From NCBI RefSeq assembly GCF_014518315.1, contig NZ_JACVEL010000012.1, forward strand, positions 21,925 through 85,924: a DNA stretch of 64,000 nt, written 5' to 3'. A model generated the notes under the pieces. The model was not told the DNA's origin and searched no databases. It saw nothing but the letters and a program-made list of their open reading frames with translations. Shown here piece by piece: positions 26,167 to 35,652 of the stretch. The DNA is from Taishania pollutisoli (GTDB lineage Bacteria; Bacteroidota; Bacteroidia; Flavobacteriales_D; Crocinitomicaceae). The translations under genes and the position numbers were made by a program. Position 1 is the stretch's first letter, and the number at the start of each line of letters is the position of its first letter.

Positions 26167-27666
26167 TTAATTCACTTCCGGATACGGGTAAATATCGGCA
26201 AAATTGACCGGTTTTCCCCCAATTTGTTTGTTGATCAACGAACGTTTTAAATCAGTCAATGACTCACACCCTGCTGCCGAGAAAAGTCCCAGGAAGTCTT
26301 TGACGGTTTCGTGTTGGTAATTTTTTACACGTTTCCATTTTTCCTCGACCACCAATCCCTTCACTTTGGACGGCTTATTGGTTGCTACTCCCGCAGGACA
26401 TGTGTTTTTATGACATGCCAATGCCTGAATACATCCCAGAGAAAGCATCATTCCCCGTGCAGAGTTACAGATATCCGCTCCCATTGACAATGCTTTGAAA
26501 ATATCAAATCCGTCAACTATTTTGGCAGATGCAATGATGCGAATGTCTTTTTTCAGATCGTATTTGATCAGCGTATCCACCACAAAGGTCAATGCATTTT
26601 CTAACGGCATTCCCACGTGATCAGAGAAAACGATCGGTGCTGCTCCCGTACCTCCTTCTGCTCCGTCAACGGTAATAAAATCCGGTTTTCTACCTGTTCT
26701 CACCATCACCTGGCAGATTTCTTCAAATTCTTTGGTGTTACCGATACAAATTTTAAATCCAACCGGTTTTCCGTTTGCCAGTTCGCGCATCTCATCAATG
26801 AACATCAGGAGTCCTTCAGAGTTCGAAAATTTTCGGTGTCCCGGAGGAGAATCCACTTCCGTAAACGGTTCCACTCCACGAATCGCAGCAATTTCAAGGT
26901 TGTTTTTAGCCGCAGGCAAAATTCCTCCATGTCCGGGTTTTGCTCCCTGTGACAATTTCAGCTCAATCATTTTTACTTCCGGGTAATTCGCCGTCACCTT
27001 AAACTTTTCAGGGTCAAAGTTCCCGTCTGCTGCACGACACCCAAAATATCCCGTACCGATTTGGTACACCAGGTCGCCCCCCATGCGGTGGTACGGAGAA
27101 ATACTTCCTTCTCCTGTATTGTGGTAAAAACCTCCTGCCAATGCCCCCTTGTTCAGAGCCATGATCGCATTTTTACTCAACGAACCGTAGGACATGGCTG
27201 AAATATTGAACAACGCCGCATCGTATGGTTGTGTACATTTATCTCCTCCAAAACGCACTTTCGGAGCCGTTTTGATGTGCGGAGAAGGATAAATCGAGTG
27301 TTGAATCCACTCGTTTCCTTCGATTGATAAGTCCAGTTCCGTTCCAAACGGGTGCTTGTCATTCTGCAACTTTGCACGTGAATAAATATAGGTTCGTTGT
27401 GTCCGGTTTAATGGTTTCCCTTCTGTATCCGATTCAATGAAATACTGACGGATTTCCGGTCCGATTCCTTCCAGTAAAAACCGCAGGTGACCGATGATCG
27501 GGAAATTGCGGAGAATGGTCCGCTTTTTTTGTGTGACGTCGTAAATTCCGACAATTGTCAGAAAGAGGCAGATTGCCACCAGCATTGGCCATGTTTGGAA
27601 TACCAATAAAAACAAAATTACCACCAGTCCAAGTACCGATGAGATAAAAACAATTACAGGCTTCAT
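26167..27666 (-). CDS. FMN-binding glutamate synthase family protein
   Basis: 499 residues. Two hydrophobic helices at the N-terminus (about 3-25) are followed by the TIM-barrel synthase domain of the GltB large subunit (about 130-470): LFNISAMSYGSLSKNAI, KPGHGGILP, DGAEGGTGAAP and the Cys-containing SLGCIQALACHKNTCPAG, which may ligate a 3Fe-4S-like cluster. The N-terminal glutaminase domain and the FAD subunit are absent, so this is the archaeal/short type whose reaction is not established. A membrane-anchored FMN oxidoreductase is the safest description. Confidence 0.88.
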   Translation of the reverse strand: MKPVIVFISSVLGLVVILFLLVFQTWPMLVAICLFLTIVGIYDVTQKKRTILRNFPIIGHLRFLLEGIGPEIRQYFIESDTEGKPLNRTQRTYIYSRAKLQNDKHPFGTELDLSIEGNEWIQHSIYPSPHIKTAPKVRFGGDKCTQPYDAALFNISAMSYGSLSKNAIMALNKGALAGGFYHNTGEGSISPYHRMGGDLVYQIGTGYFGCRAADGNFDPEKFKVTANYPEVKMIELKLSQGAKPGHGGILPAAKNNLEIAAIRGVEPFTEVDSPPGHRKFSNSEGLLMFIDEMRELANGKPVGFKICIGNTKEFEEICQVMVRTGRKPDFITVDGAEGGTGAAPIVFSDHVGMPLENALTFVVDTLIKYDLKKDIRIIASAKIVDGFDIFKALSMGADICNSARGMMLSLGCIQALACHKNTCPAGVATNKPSKVKGLVVEEKWKRVKNYQHETVKDFLGLFSAAGCESLTDLKRSLINKQIGGKPVNFADIYPYPEVN

Positions 27667-27745
27667 ATTATGATGCTTTTTTGAGATTATACATTAATAA
27701 AAAATTTGTTCTATTTCCTGAAAGGTTTCAGGAGTCAACAGTCAT

Positions 27746-29149
27746 TTAGTTACAAATCGTTTTTTCTGTTTCCGATAAGATGACACGTGCCTCTTCCAAA
27801 GTCGGTGCTTCTGCGTAAACCCGCAGTACCGGCTCTGTTCCGGAAGGACGAATCATTACCCAACGTTGATCATCGAAGAAGTATTTGTACCCGTCGATTG
27901 TCTGTACTTCTTTGATCGCGTACTTACCGAATGCTGTGTAGTTGTTTGATTGACAGTTGCTGATAATGGATTGTTTGAGTGCTTCTGTGATGTGCAAATC
28001 GCTTCGTTCAAACTTAAAGCTTCCGACAATTTCATAGACTTCTTCGATCAGTTCATCCAATGTTTTCCCTGATTTTGCCATAAATTCCCAGATGATCAAT
28101 CCCATCCAGATTCCATCGCGCTCAGGAATGTGTCCTTTTACAGCGATTCCCCCTGATTCTTCTCCACCAACCAGGACATCCTCGTTGACCATGATTCCTG
28201 CAATGTACTTGAATCCGATTTTAACAACTTCCGAAGGAAAACCATAATGTGCGGCCATTTTTCCAACCCGTGGCGTCGTACTGAATGCTGTTGCAATTTT
28301 CCCGGAAAGTCCTTTGTATTTTGCCAGGTAGTGGATCAATAACAGAATAATGTGATGCGAATCAACAAATTCTCCTTTTCCGTTGTACAACCCGATTCGA
28401 TCGGCATCACCATCTGTTGCAAGGGCACAGTCGATGTTTCCTTTTTCTTTGATGTACTGCTCCAGTTCCTGTAAATTCTTTGCGATCGGTTCGGGCGCCA
28501 CTCCTTTGAAGGACGGATTGTGTTCCGCGTGTAAAAACTGGATATCAGGCAAAATGCGTTTCAATACATTTTGTCCGGCACCGAACATTGCATCGTATAC
28601 GAGATTCAATCCGGAATTGGCGATTGCGGCAATATCAAAATTCGCTTTTACATGGTTGACATATTCCGTCTCCAGGTCTACAATTTCAACCAATGTATTC
28701 GCTAATGAAACACTTTTCCAGTCGTTCGGAATTTCCTCCTTGATGATGTCTTCGATCTCCTGTACTTTCTCAGGGGAAAGCGGTCCTCCCAGGTGAGATT
28801 TCAGCTTAAATCCGTTATAGGAAGGCGGGTTGTGGCTCGCAGTGATGACAACACCTACCGAACAGTTCTTTTTCACTGCTGCCAGTGAAACCATCGGTGT
28901 GGAAACGAATCCTTTTGCCATCTTCACTTCGATGCCCTGAGAGACAAAGACTTTGACTGCTGTTTCTACAAACAATTCTCCCTGGAACCGGCAGTCGTGT
29001 CCGATTACAATACGGGGATTGTCAAAGTTTTTCTTTACCCATTCAGCTGTTGCATACGAAACGCGGGCAACATTTTCAACGGTGTACTCATCGGCAATAA
29101 TTGCGCGCCATCCGTCTGTTCCGAATTTAATTTTTGTAGCCAAAATCAA
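27746..29149 (-). CDS. Phosphoglucomutase/phosphomannomutase family enzyme
   Basis: 467 residues of the alpha-D-phosphohexomutase superfamily, interconverting hexose 1- and 6-phosphates. Landmarks are the active-site serine loop VITASHNPPS (Ser105), the metal loop ATDGDADRIG, the sugar-binding GEESGG and the phosphate-binding RPSGTEPVLRVY. No ATG precedes the conserved IKFGTDGWRA; the start is a TTG at 29149 or 29143. Sugar specificity (glucose, mannose or glucosamine) cannot be told. Located 15 bases downstream of rocD, it may be cotranscribed with it. Confidence 0.93.
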   Translation of the reverse strand: MILATKIKFGTDGWRAIIADEYTVENVARVSYATAEWVKKNFDNPRIVIGHDCRFQGELFVETAVKVFVSQGIEVKMAKGFVSTPMVSLAAVKKNCSVGVVITASHNPPSYNGFKLKSHLGGPLSPEKVQEIEDIIKEEIPNDWKSVSLANTLVEIVDLETEYVNHVKANFDIAAIANSGLNLVYDAMFGAGQNVLKRILPDIQFLHAEHNPSFKGVAPEPIAKNLQELEQYIKEKGNIDCALATDGDADRIGLYNGKGEFVDSHHIILLLIHYLAKYKGLSGKIATAFSTTPRVGKMAAHYGFPSEVVKIGFKYIAGIMVNEDVLVGGEESGGIAVKGHIPERDGIWMGLIIWEFMAKSGKTLDELIEEVYEIVGSFKFERSDLHITEALKQSIISNCQSNNYTAFGKYAIKEVQTIDGYKYFFDDQRWVMIRPSGTEPVLRVYAEAPTLEEARVILSETEKTICN

Positions 29150-29164
29150 TCGTTTTTAAAATGA

Positions 29165-30409
29165 TTATTTCTTAAAATTCATTATGGTTTCTTCAATAAT
29201 GGCAACACATTCCATCAATTGCTCTTCTGTCATCACCAATGGTGGTGCGAAGCGAATAATGTTTCCATGTGTCGGCTTTGCCAGTAGTCCGTTATCTGCC
29301 AGCTTCATACATAAATCCCATGCTGTTGAACTTTCCGGTGTATCGTTGACAATGATCGCATTCAACAATCCTTTCCCGCGGACGTTCACAACCAGTTCAG
29401 TTTTTTCAATGATACGGTTCATTTCACGGCGGAAAATCTCCCCCAACCGCTGTGCATTTTCTGCCAGTTTTTCTTCCTGAACAACTTCCAGTGCCGCCAT
29501 TGCCACTTTCGCAGCCAATGGATTTCCTCCAAACGTTGAACCGTGTTGCCCGGGTTTGATCACCAACATGATTTCATCGTTGGCCAACACAGCAGATACC
29601 GGGTACATTCCTCCGGAAACTGCTTTGCCCAGAATCAGGATATCCGGTTGTACATTTTCGTGTTGTACAGCCAGCAATTTCCCTGTACGAGCGATTCCCG
29701 TCTGTACCTCATCGGCAATGAACAATACATTATTCGCTTCACACAGTGCTTTTGCTTTTGCCAGGTATCCTTCTTCCGGCACATCAACTCCTGCTTCTCC
29801 CTGAATCGGTTCTACGAGGAATCCGGCTACATTTTTATTTTTCAACACTTCTTCCAACGCGTTCAAATCGCTGTATGGAATGGATACAAATCCCGGTGTA
29901 TAGGGTCCGTAATTCTTGCGGGCATCCGGATCATTGGAAAAAGAGATGACAGTTGTTGTACGTCCATGGAAATTTCCGTCACACACAACGATTACTGCTT
30001 CATTCTCGGCAATTCCTTTTTTCTCATACGCCCACTTTCTACATAACTTCAAAGCCGTTTCAACAGCTTCAGCACCTGTATTCATCGGCAATACTTTATC
30101 AAATCCGAAGTAAGAAGTAATGTATTTTTCGTAGTGTCCTAATACATCGTTGTAAAATGCTCTCGATGTCAATGCAAGTGTTTGTGCCTGGTCAACCAAT
30201 GCCTTTACAATTTTCGGATGACAGTGTCCCTGGTTGACAGCAGAGTATGCGGAAAGAAAGTCATAATACCGTTTTCCTTCCACATCCCACACATACACAC
30301 CTTCTCCTTTTGACAAAACAACCGGAAGCGGGTGGTAATTATGCGCACCGTATTTATCTTCCAGACCGATCAGTTCCTGAGAACTTACTTTCCCTTCTAC
30401 CAAGCTCAT
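29165..30409 (-). CDS. rocD: Ornithine--oxo-acid transaminase
   Basis: 414 residues from the ATG at 30409 ([14 protein letters not shown]), which matches the family N-terminus better than upstream starts. A class III PLP aminotransferase: [26 protein letters not shown] (phosphate loop), DEVQTG (D233 binds the pyridine N) and the Schiff-base Lys262 in [10 protein letters not shown]. It converts ornithine and 2-oxoglutarate to glutamate semialdehyde and glutamate, linking arginine and proline metabolism. A proline dehydrogenase gene is 28 kb away in the same window. Confidence 0.95.
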   Translation of the reverse strand: MSLVEGKVSSQELIGLEDKYGAHNYHPLPVVLSKGEGVYVWDVEGKRYYDFLSAYSAVNQGHCHPKIVKALVDQAQTLALTSRAFYNDVLGHYEKYITSYFGFDKVLPMNTGAEAVETALKLCRKWAYEKKGIAENEAVIVVCDGNFHGRTTTVISFSNDPDARKNYGPYTPGFVSIPYSDLNALEEVLKNKNVAGFLVEPIQGEAGVDVPEEGYLAKAKALCEANNVLFIADEVQTGIARTGKLLAVQHENVQPDILILGKAVSGGMYPVSAVLANDEIMLVIKPGQHGSTFGGNPLAAKVAMAALEVVQEEKLAENAQRLGEIFRREMNRIIEKTELVVNVRGKGLLNAIIVNDTPESSTAWDLCMKLADNGLLAKPTHGNIIRFAPPLVMTEEQLMECVAIIEETIMNFKK

Positions 30410-30536
30410 ATCTTTATTTATTTTTTTCAATATCAATGCTTCAAAAAACACCGTTTTTCGAAATGCCACACAAAGGTAAAGATAGATTTGCAATAAAGCA
30501 ATTTTCGGATAACTTTGTAAGCAACGAATACTTTAC

Positions 30537-30986
30537 TTGATGATAACTTACTACAGACTCTATTATTTTTTGTTTTTATCCGCACTTGTTTTATACATCA
30601 TCGGATTGTTTCTTCCCTATACAACAATCCAATGTGTCGGAGTCAGCGACCAGTTATATACCGGAGCGGAAAACATGCTTGCATTATCTGGTCTTGCGTT
30701 GATTGTGCCATTAATCGCACTGGCATTTATAAAGCATACCCTTCTTACCAATTGGCTTTCCATCGGCTTATCATTCTTGCTGATCATGCTTCCATTTCTA
30801 TTTCTTTCCTGGTTCCCAACCAGTTTACTGGCCGACTGTACGGAAAAAGAGGAAATCGGACAAAAAGTACTTTCAGTTTCTTCCACGCTCTTTCTTCTCG
30901 CAGCAATTGTTAAGCGACGGATACCTGTTGGTAATCCAGCGACAAATAAAAATGACAAGTCCACTGACCTCATCGACAATCTTTAA
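30537..30986 (+). CDS. Small four-helix membrane protein, paralog A
   Basis: 149 residues: about four hydrophobic helices (10-28, 50-68, 76-92, 108-122), an FLPYTTIQ loop and a hydrophilic C-terminal tail ending STDLIDNL. It is homologous to the next gene (shared FLFL.. YIIGLFLPY and the tail motif). Family not recognised; no known enzyme motif. It starts head-to-head from rocD with a 127-base gap. Confidence 0.65.
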   Translation: MMITYYRLYYFLFLSALVLYIIGLFLPYTTIQCVGVSDQLYTGAENMLALSGLALIVPLIALAFIKHTLLTNWLSIGLSFLLIMLPFLFLSWFPTSLLADCTEKEEIGQKVLSVSSTLFLLAAIVKRRIPVGNPATNKNDKSTDLIDNL

Positions 30987-30990
30987 CTAC

Positions 30991-31431
30991 ATGAAAAAAG
31001 TCACTCTTCTTTTCTGGATCGGATTCGGGATTTATCTCATCGGGTTATTTCTGCCATACCGGATTGAAATGTCTTATGATCCCGCTACAATGGCTACCAT
31101 TGATAAAAAGTATGAATCGGGAATTGAACACATCGCTCCTTTGTTCAGTTTGATTCCGCTTATCCTGTTGATTATTTTTACTGTCATACGCCACTCGAAC
31201 TTTACCCGTTGGGCGTGTCTGCTGCTGGCAATTTCTCTGATCTTTCCTGCGCTTCCGTTTTATTTCTTTACCACCTCGTTATGCTTTTACTGTAAACCCG
31301 AACAAGGAATCGGTTTTTACCTGCACTGCATCGCATCTTTACTTATTTTAATTGCCATGATTGCCAAAATACGGGTTCCGGTGACAGGAGACAAGAATAG
31401 TGAAACAGAAGATTTGCTGGATAATTTTTGA
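30991..31431 (+). CDS. Small four-helix membrane protein, paralog B
   Basis: 146 residues from the ATG at 30991. Same layout as the preceding gene: YLIGLFLPYRIE after the first helix, then three more helices and a C-terminal tail ETEDLLDNF. The two genes are 4 bases apart and look like a tandem duplication that has diverged. Cysteines are present in the FCFYCK loop. Function unknown. Confidence 0.65.
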   Translation: MKKVTLLFWIGFGIYLIGLFLPYRIEMSYDPATMATIDKKYESGIEHIAPLFSLIPLILLIIFTVIRHSNFTRWACLLLAISLIFPALPFYFFTTSLCFYCKPEQGIGFYLHCIASLLILIAMIAKIRVPVTGDKNSETEDLLDNF

Positions 31432-31600
31432 ATTCATTTTTTCAACGCAAATACGCCTTGAAAATGGTTGAAAGTTCTAACAGTATATCGAACCACATTG
31501 TTCATATAGAGCCATTCGGTGCTGTGTGGAAGCGATCTAGTAACACATAACAGCGAACTTCGTCCGTTGGAATTGCACTGATCGTTTATTGAAGAATAAA

Positions 31601-32410
31601 TTATTGTTTGATAAAACGCCTCGATGTCGTTCCGTTGGAATGGACCAGTTCAAGAAAATACATCCCGTTTGCCAGATTACGCACATCAATTTCCTGTTCG
31701 GTTGAACGTATAACAATGGCACCATTGATGTCTCGAATAATTGCGCGTTGCACAGCTGCTTCTGTTCGGAATGTAATTGTTTCTGTTGCAGGATTCGGAT
31801 ACAGTTGAAATGCAATCGTTTCTTTGTTGTCAACTCCTACGGGATCTTGTTCCACAACTTTCAGTGAATCCATGTAAAATTTAAATCCGTCCAGTGTTCG
31901 CAAGACAAACGCGACGTGTACGTTTTGTGCGTTGTATCCCAATTCTGACAAATTAACGGAATGACTTGTCCAGTAGACATCTTCGTTAACAACTGCTTTT
32001 AATGTATCCGTGAAATCAGCAACAGCAGTACCGGTTGTAGAAAGCAGTACCAAGTAACTTTCCGCAAAAGATGCATCGTGTGATTTCCCTTTCCAGGTCA
32101 GAATATTTCCGAATGGCCCCAATGTGATCGAAGGCGTTATCATCCATCTGTCGGCCATTCCCGGCTGATCAAAATAAGAGGTGGACGAAGCAACCGTATT
32201 GGCTGGATCTGCCGGATCCTGTTTTGCAATCCATGCGTCTGTATATTCTGCAACAGCGGCATTCGGAGTGTATCCATCCTGGTTATACAACATATAGCCG
32301 GAGGGAATTCCGGCATCAAAATTTTCTTCCAGAATTGTTGTTTGTGCTAAACACTGGTTTCCGAATCCTGAACTGAGAATAATTGCTGCTGTATAAATAA
32401 AATGTTTCAT
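31601..32410 (-). CDS. T9SS-secreted choice-of-anchor J (cleaved adhesin) protein
   Basis: 269 residues: signal peptide (about 1-22), a choice-of-anchor J/cleaved-adhesin domain (about 25-190) with ILEENFDAGIPSGY, ADRWMITPSITLG and the DSLKVVE ending, and a T9SS type A sorting domain (about 197-269; LYPNPATETITF, terminal RRFIKQ). It is expected on the cell surface, probably for adhesion. It is a single gene; the 170 bases between it and the upstream membrane protein hold nothing recognisable. Confidence 0.85.
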   Translation of the reverse strand: MKHFIYTAAIILSSGFGNQCLAQTTILEENFDAGIPSGYMLYNQDGYTPNAAVAEYTDAWIAKQDPADPANTVASSTSYFDQPGMADRWMITPSITLGPFGNILTWKGKSHDASFAESYLVLLSTTGTAVADFTDTLKAVVNEDVYWTSHSVNLSELGYNAQNVHVAFVLRTLDGFKFYMDSLKVVEQDPVGVDNKETIAFQLYPNPATETITFRTEAAVQRAIIRDINGAIVIRSTEQEIDVRNLANGMYFLELVHSNGTTSRRFIKQ

Positions 32411-32447
32411 GTGTCAAAAATACGTTTTGTTTTGCTATTTCGTTCTA

Positions 32448-32912
32448 TCAATCCAATAAATGTATCAGGATGTCTTTGTATTCCTGATAAAACCGGTCGA
32501 ACGCAATGATTTTTTCTTTCAGAAAGTCATACATTTTCAGGGTGTCTTCTTCATTGAAGTAATTCAGGTTGGCCTGTTCCCACCGAATCCTGGAAATCGT
32601 TTTTCCTTCTGGTGTCGTAAAGTTTTCAATCCAGTCTCCCTCGTCTGACATTTCAGCAGTAAGCACCACCTTCAACTCTCCCATTTGTTCCCAGATTACT
32701 TCCCGTACCCCATCATCTTTGCATTGAATATCAAAGTTCAGTGAGCAGGATTTGCCATCTGCATGCAGCCGCAGGTATAATTCTTTTGCTTCCGTAGGAT
32801 ACGTTAACCAGTTGATTCGACGACCCGAACCGGACATGTGCTTTTTCATCCGGTTTTTAAACTCTCCCCAAAACAAGGTGTTTTTTTCTCTTTGTTCTTC
32901 TTTTGAAAGCAT
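32448..32912 (-). CDS. DUF4268 domain-containing protein
   Basis: 154 residues, covering essentially the whole DUF4268 domain: NTLFWGEFKNRM at the N-terminus, INWLTYPTE, FDIQCKDDGVREVIWEQ and YFNEEDTLKMYDFLKEKI. The family is often found at the C-terminus of restriction-like or nuclease-like proteins and as a stand-alone protein; its function is unknown. It is cytoplasmic (no signal peptide). It is divergent from the AT-rich gene that follows. Confidence 0.8.
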   Translation of the reverse strand: MLSKEEQREKNTLFWGEFKNRMKKHMSGSGRRINWLTYPTEAKELYLRLHADGKSCSLNFDIQCKDDGVREVIWEQMGELKVVLTAEMSDEGDWIENFTTPEGKTISRIRWEQANLNYFNEEDTLKMYDFLKEKIIAFDRFYQEYKDILIHLLD

Positions 32913-33008
32913 GCGTTGTGCAAAATATGTCCAAAAATAATACTTTTAGAAAACAGAAGGTAACGAAACTTCACAAGAAAGGTTAATAAAATAAACCATC
33001 CCCCGATT

Positions 33009-33662
33009 ATAAAAAAAACAGTACTGACTTCATTCATTCTTTTGTTTTCGGCTATACTTGCAAGTGGACAATCCATTGCTTTACCGGAAGATTTTTTAAT
33101 TGAAAAGGAAACTTATTCTTATTCGTTATTGAATGTAAAAGAAATTGAGCAATCGAAAACAATATCTATGGGAAATGAACCATTTTCATTTCCTGAATAT
33201 GTATTAACATTGGATTCTTTTGGCTTTATTTCGGCATTGAAATATGACTTTATAGGGAGTGAAAATCTGTACGGATTTGTAAACGAACCCTATACTTTTA
33301 TAACGACTATTGATAAAAGTAGTCGCTATGATTATTATATGAATGAATACATTTATGATGATCAATATAGCTTGTCTGTAATAAAAGTTCACAAACCTAT
33401 GCCGCGAGTCATTGACGGGATCTATTCAAAAGAACATATTCCGAACCAAACAACTTCTGTTCGTATCATAGAAAATGAACAATCGGAAACAGAATTCATT
33501 TATCACGATGATGTATTGAAATATGTCATTCATTACACATATAAAGTCTTCTCCAATAATCAATTTAATAAAAAGTTATTGATAGAAAAAAAGACAGCCT
33601 ATGAAAACGGAGAAGTTGCGTCTACCATACGCTTGAAGTATTGTTTTTATGGCGAACAATGA
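33009..33662 (+). CDS. Secreted AT-rich protein of unknown function; possible ATA start
   Basis: 217 residues if translation begins at ATA (33009): the in-frame sequence IKKTVLTSFILLFSAILASGQS is a clear signal peptide, but there is no ATG, GTG or TTG upstream of it between the stop at 32961 and the TTG at 33042. The TTG would begin within the hydrophobic core and give no signal peptide. The mature protein has beta-strand-like repeats with many Tyr and Glu. Base composition is more AT-rich than the neighbours, suggesting a transferred gene or relaxed constraint. The function is not recognised and the gene may be a decayed one with a lost start. Confidence 0.55.
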   Translation: MKKTVLTSFILLFSAILASGQSIALPEDFLIEKETYSYSLLNVKEIEQSKTISMGNEPFSFPEYVLTLDSFGFISALKYDFIGSENLYGFVNEPYTFITTIDKSSRYDYYMNEYIYDDQYSLSVIKVHKPMPRVIDGIYSKEHIPNQTTSVRIIENEQSETEFIYHDDVLKYVIHYTYKVFSNNQFNKKLLIEKKTAYENGEVASTIRLKYCFYGEQ

Positions 33663-33759
33663 CTATTAAACATTCTCCCCTCTCGTCGTCCCATCCTAAC
33701 TCACAGAAACTAAAAAGGCAGAGAAATAACTCCGCCTTTCTCCCATTAACAAGTAGTCG

Positions 33760-35646
33760 TTAGTACTTCACAAAATTTCTTTTCAATACGGGATTGCCTT
33801 CATCGTGAATGAATAATGTATATTTTCCTGGTGCAAAATCAGTTGTGTTGATTTGCTTGATCCATGATCCTTGTTGGCAGATAAATGTTTCTTTGAACAC
33901 ATTTCGCCCTGTTTCGTCCAGGATTTCCATCGTCATTTCGTCGGTTTCCAGGTTGGAGAAGTGAATGTTCAGAATCGTTGACACGGGGTTGGGATACATA
34001 CCAATCACAATGATGTCTTTTTGTACTTCTTGTACTGCCAGTCCCGGCTCCTCCGGTTCCGGCTCTTCTTCTTCCACCACTATTCTCGGACAATGCTGTG
34101 GGACATCGGAAAAAATATCCGGGCGGGCAAAAGCAATTGAATTGGTGGCATGCAATTGTGTTGATCCCTGATTGGCATAATACGAAGTCGCCCACACAGC
34201 AGCCGCATCCGCTGCATCAATCGTGTTGACAAAATACCAGTCTGACTGGACTCTGTTCTGATTGACATCTACAATCATGTACCCTTTTCTGTTCAGATTA
34301 CACCATTTGATGTGACTGTTTGCTGCCATGATCACGCTTTCACCAACACCTGAGCCGAGATCCATTCCCGGGGATGTAACACTCGGCGTTACAAATTCAA
34401 CACCTGCCCTACTCGCTCCGATGGGAATTTCCATCGTCCATGCCGTATGAATATCTCCTGTCAGTACCACAAAATTCTGGATTCCATTGTAAAAGACGTG
34501 ATTCAGAATCTGTGACCGCTCTGTCGGGTATCCGTCCCATTGGTCCATATTTACAGGAATGCCGAAGGCTGTCAACGGTGCCATCATTACCTGTTGTGCT
34601 ACCAGTTTGTAAATGGCTGTACTTGTCGACAATTCATTGAGAAACCAGTTCTTCTGAGCTGTTCCCAACATGGACCGGTTGGCGTTATTCAATTGAGAGC
34701 TTCCCCAGGAAACCTGCTCACTCCGTCCTGTGAGGCGGGTGTCCAGTAACATGATATCTACTAGCACACCATACGAAGCAGTCCGGTAAATTTCATATTG
34801 CCCTTCCTGGTCATTGTCCCGGATCGGAAGCCACTCAAAGTAAGCTTTTTTGGAAGCTTCTTTTCGGGCAATCCAGTCACCTTCTCCGCTGTTGTGATTT
34901 TCAGCTCCTCCCATCCATGCATCATTGGCAGATTCGTGATCGTCCCAGATACAAAACCAGGGAAACAACTGATGCAGGCGTCGCAAGTCTTTATCCAACC
35001 GGTAAATTGAATGGCGCATCCGGTAGTCGTCCAGTGTAACAATTTCATGCAACGGTTCCACGACTCTTCCTGCTGCGGGATTCGGAGAATATCCTCCTGT
35101 TGCATATTCGTAATAGTAATCTCCCAGGCAAAGTACGGCGTCTATATCTTTGCGATCCGCCAGCGACGCATACACATTGAAAAACCCAGCTTCAAAGTTG
35201 GCACACGAAACAACAGCAAACCGCAAGCTATCTTTGTAGGTGTCCTCCAGCGGAGTTGTGCGTGTTCTTCCCTGAATACTTCGTTTCCCGTAGGCGTAAA
35301 ACTCATAATAATACCATTGGTCCGGCTGTAATCCTGTCACATCGATTTTTACCGTATAATCACGTTCATAGGTAGTGATGAGACTTCCTGACTGAACAAT
35401 ATCGGACATGGCGGTATCGGTTGCTACTTTCCATCCCACCACTACCGGATTTTGGTTTTCATCCGCCGGTGTAACACGCGTCCAGATAATTACCCTGTCT
35501 TTCATCGGATCTCCGGAAGCAACTCCATGATAAAACGGATCCATGCACGGTTCCGGAACAACGCTTCTGGTTTCTAATAAATCGGATTGGGAAAATACAC
35601 GCAGGCAAAGCAGTATCACCCCCCCTGCTAAAATCAGTGCTTTCAT
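33760..35646 (-). CDS. PhoD-family alkaline phosphatase with T9SS sorting domain
   Basis: 628 residues: signal peptide (1-19), a Ig-like N-terminal domain with DPFYHGVASGDPMKDRVIIWTR, a PhoD metallophosphatase core (about 110-520) with FAVVSCANFEAGFFNVY, CLGDYYYEY, WDDHESANDAW and VLTGDIHTAW, and a T9SS type A domain (about 555-628). PhoD enzymes are Fe/Ca-dependent phosphomono- and diesterases that release phosphate from organic sources. Cell-surface export fits scavenging. It is the last gene of a unit with two glycine-rich proteins and a second phosphatase. Confidence 0.93.
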   Translation of the reverse strand: MKALILAGGVILLCLRVFSQSDLLETRSVVPEPCMDPFYHGVASGDPMKDRVIIWTRVTPADENQNPVVVGWKVATDTAMSDIVQSGSLITTYERDYTVKIDVTGLQPDQWYYYEFYAYGKRSIQGRTRTTPLEDTYKDSLRFAVVSCANFEAGFFNVYASLADRKDIDAVLCLGDYYYEYATGGYSPNPAAGRVVEPLHEIVTLDDYRMRHSIYRLDKDLRRLHQLFPWFCIWDDHESANDAWMGGAENHNSGEGDWIARKEASKKAYFEWLPIRDNDQEGQYEIYRTASYGVLVDIMLLDTRLTGRSEQVSWGSSQLNNANRSMLGTAQKNWFLNELSTSTAIYKLVAQQVMMAPLTAFGIPVNMDQWDGYPTERSQILNHVFYNGIQNFVVLTGDIHTAWTMEIPIGASRAGVEFVTPSVTSPGMDLGSGVGESVIMAANSHIKWCNLNRKGYMIVDVNQNRVQSDWYFVNTIDAADAAAVWATSYYANQGSTQLHATNSIAFARPDIFSDVPQHCPRIVVEEEEPEPEEPGLAVQEVQKDIIVIGMYPNPVSTILNIHFSNLETDEMTMEILDETGRNVFKETFICQQGSWIKQINTTDFAPGKYTLFIHDEGNPVLKRNFVKY

Positions 35647-35652
35647 CCTGTT

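Noticed and set aside
26167..27666. Complete glutamate synthase
   Set aside because: The glutaminase domain and small subunit are missing, so only a family-level name is given.
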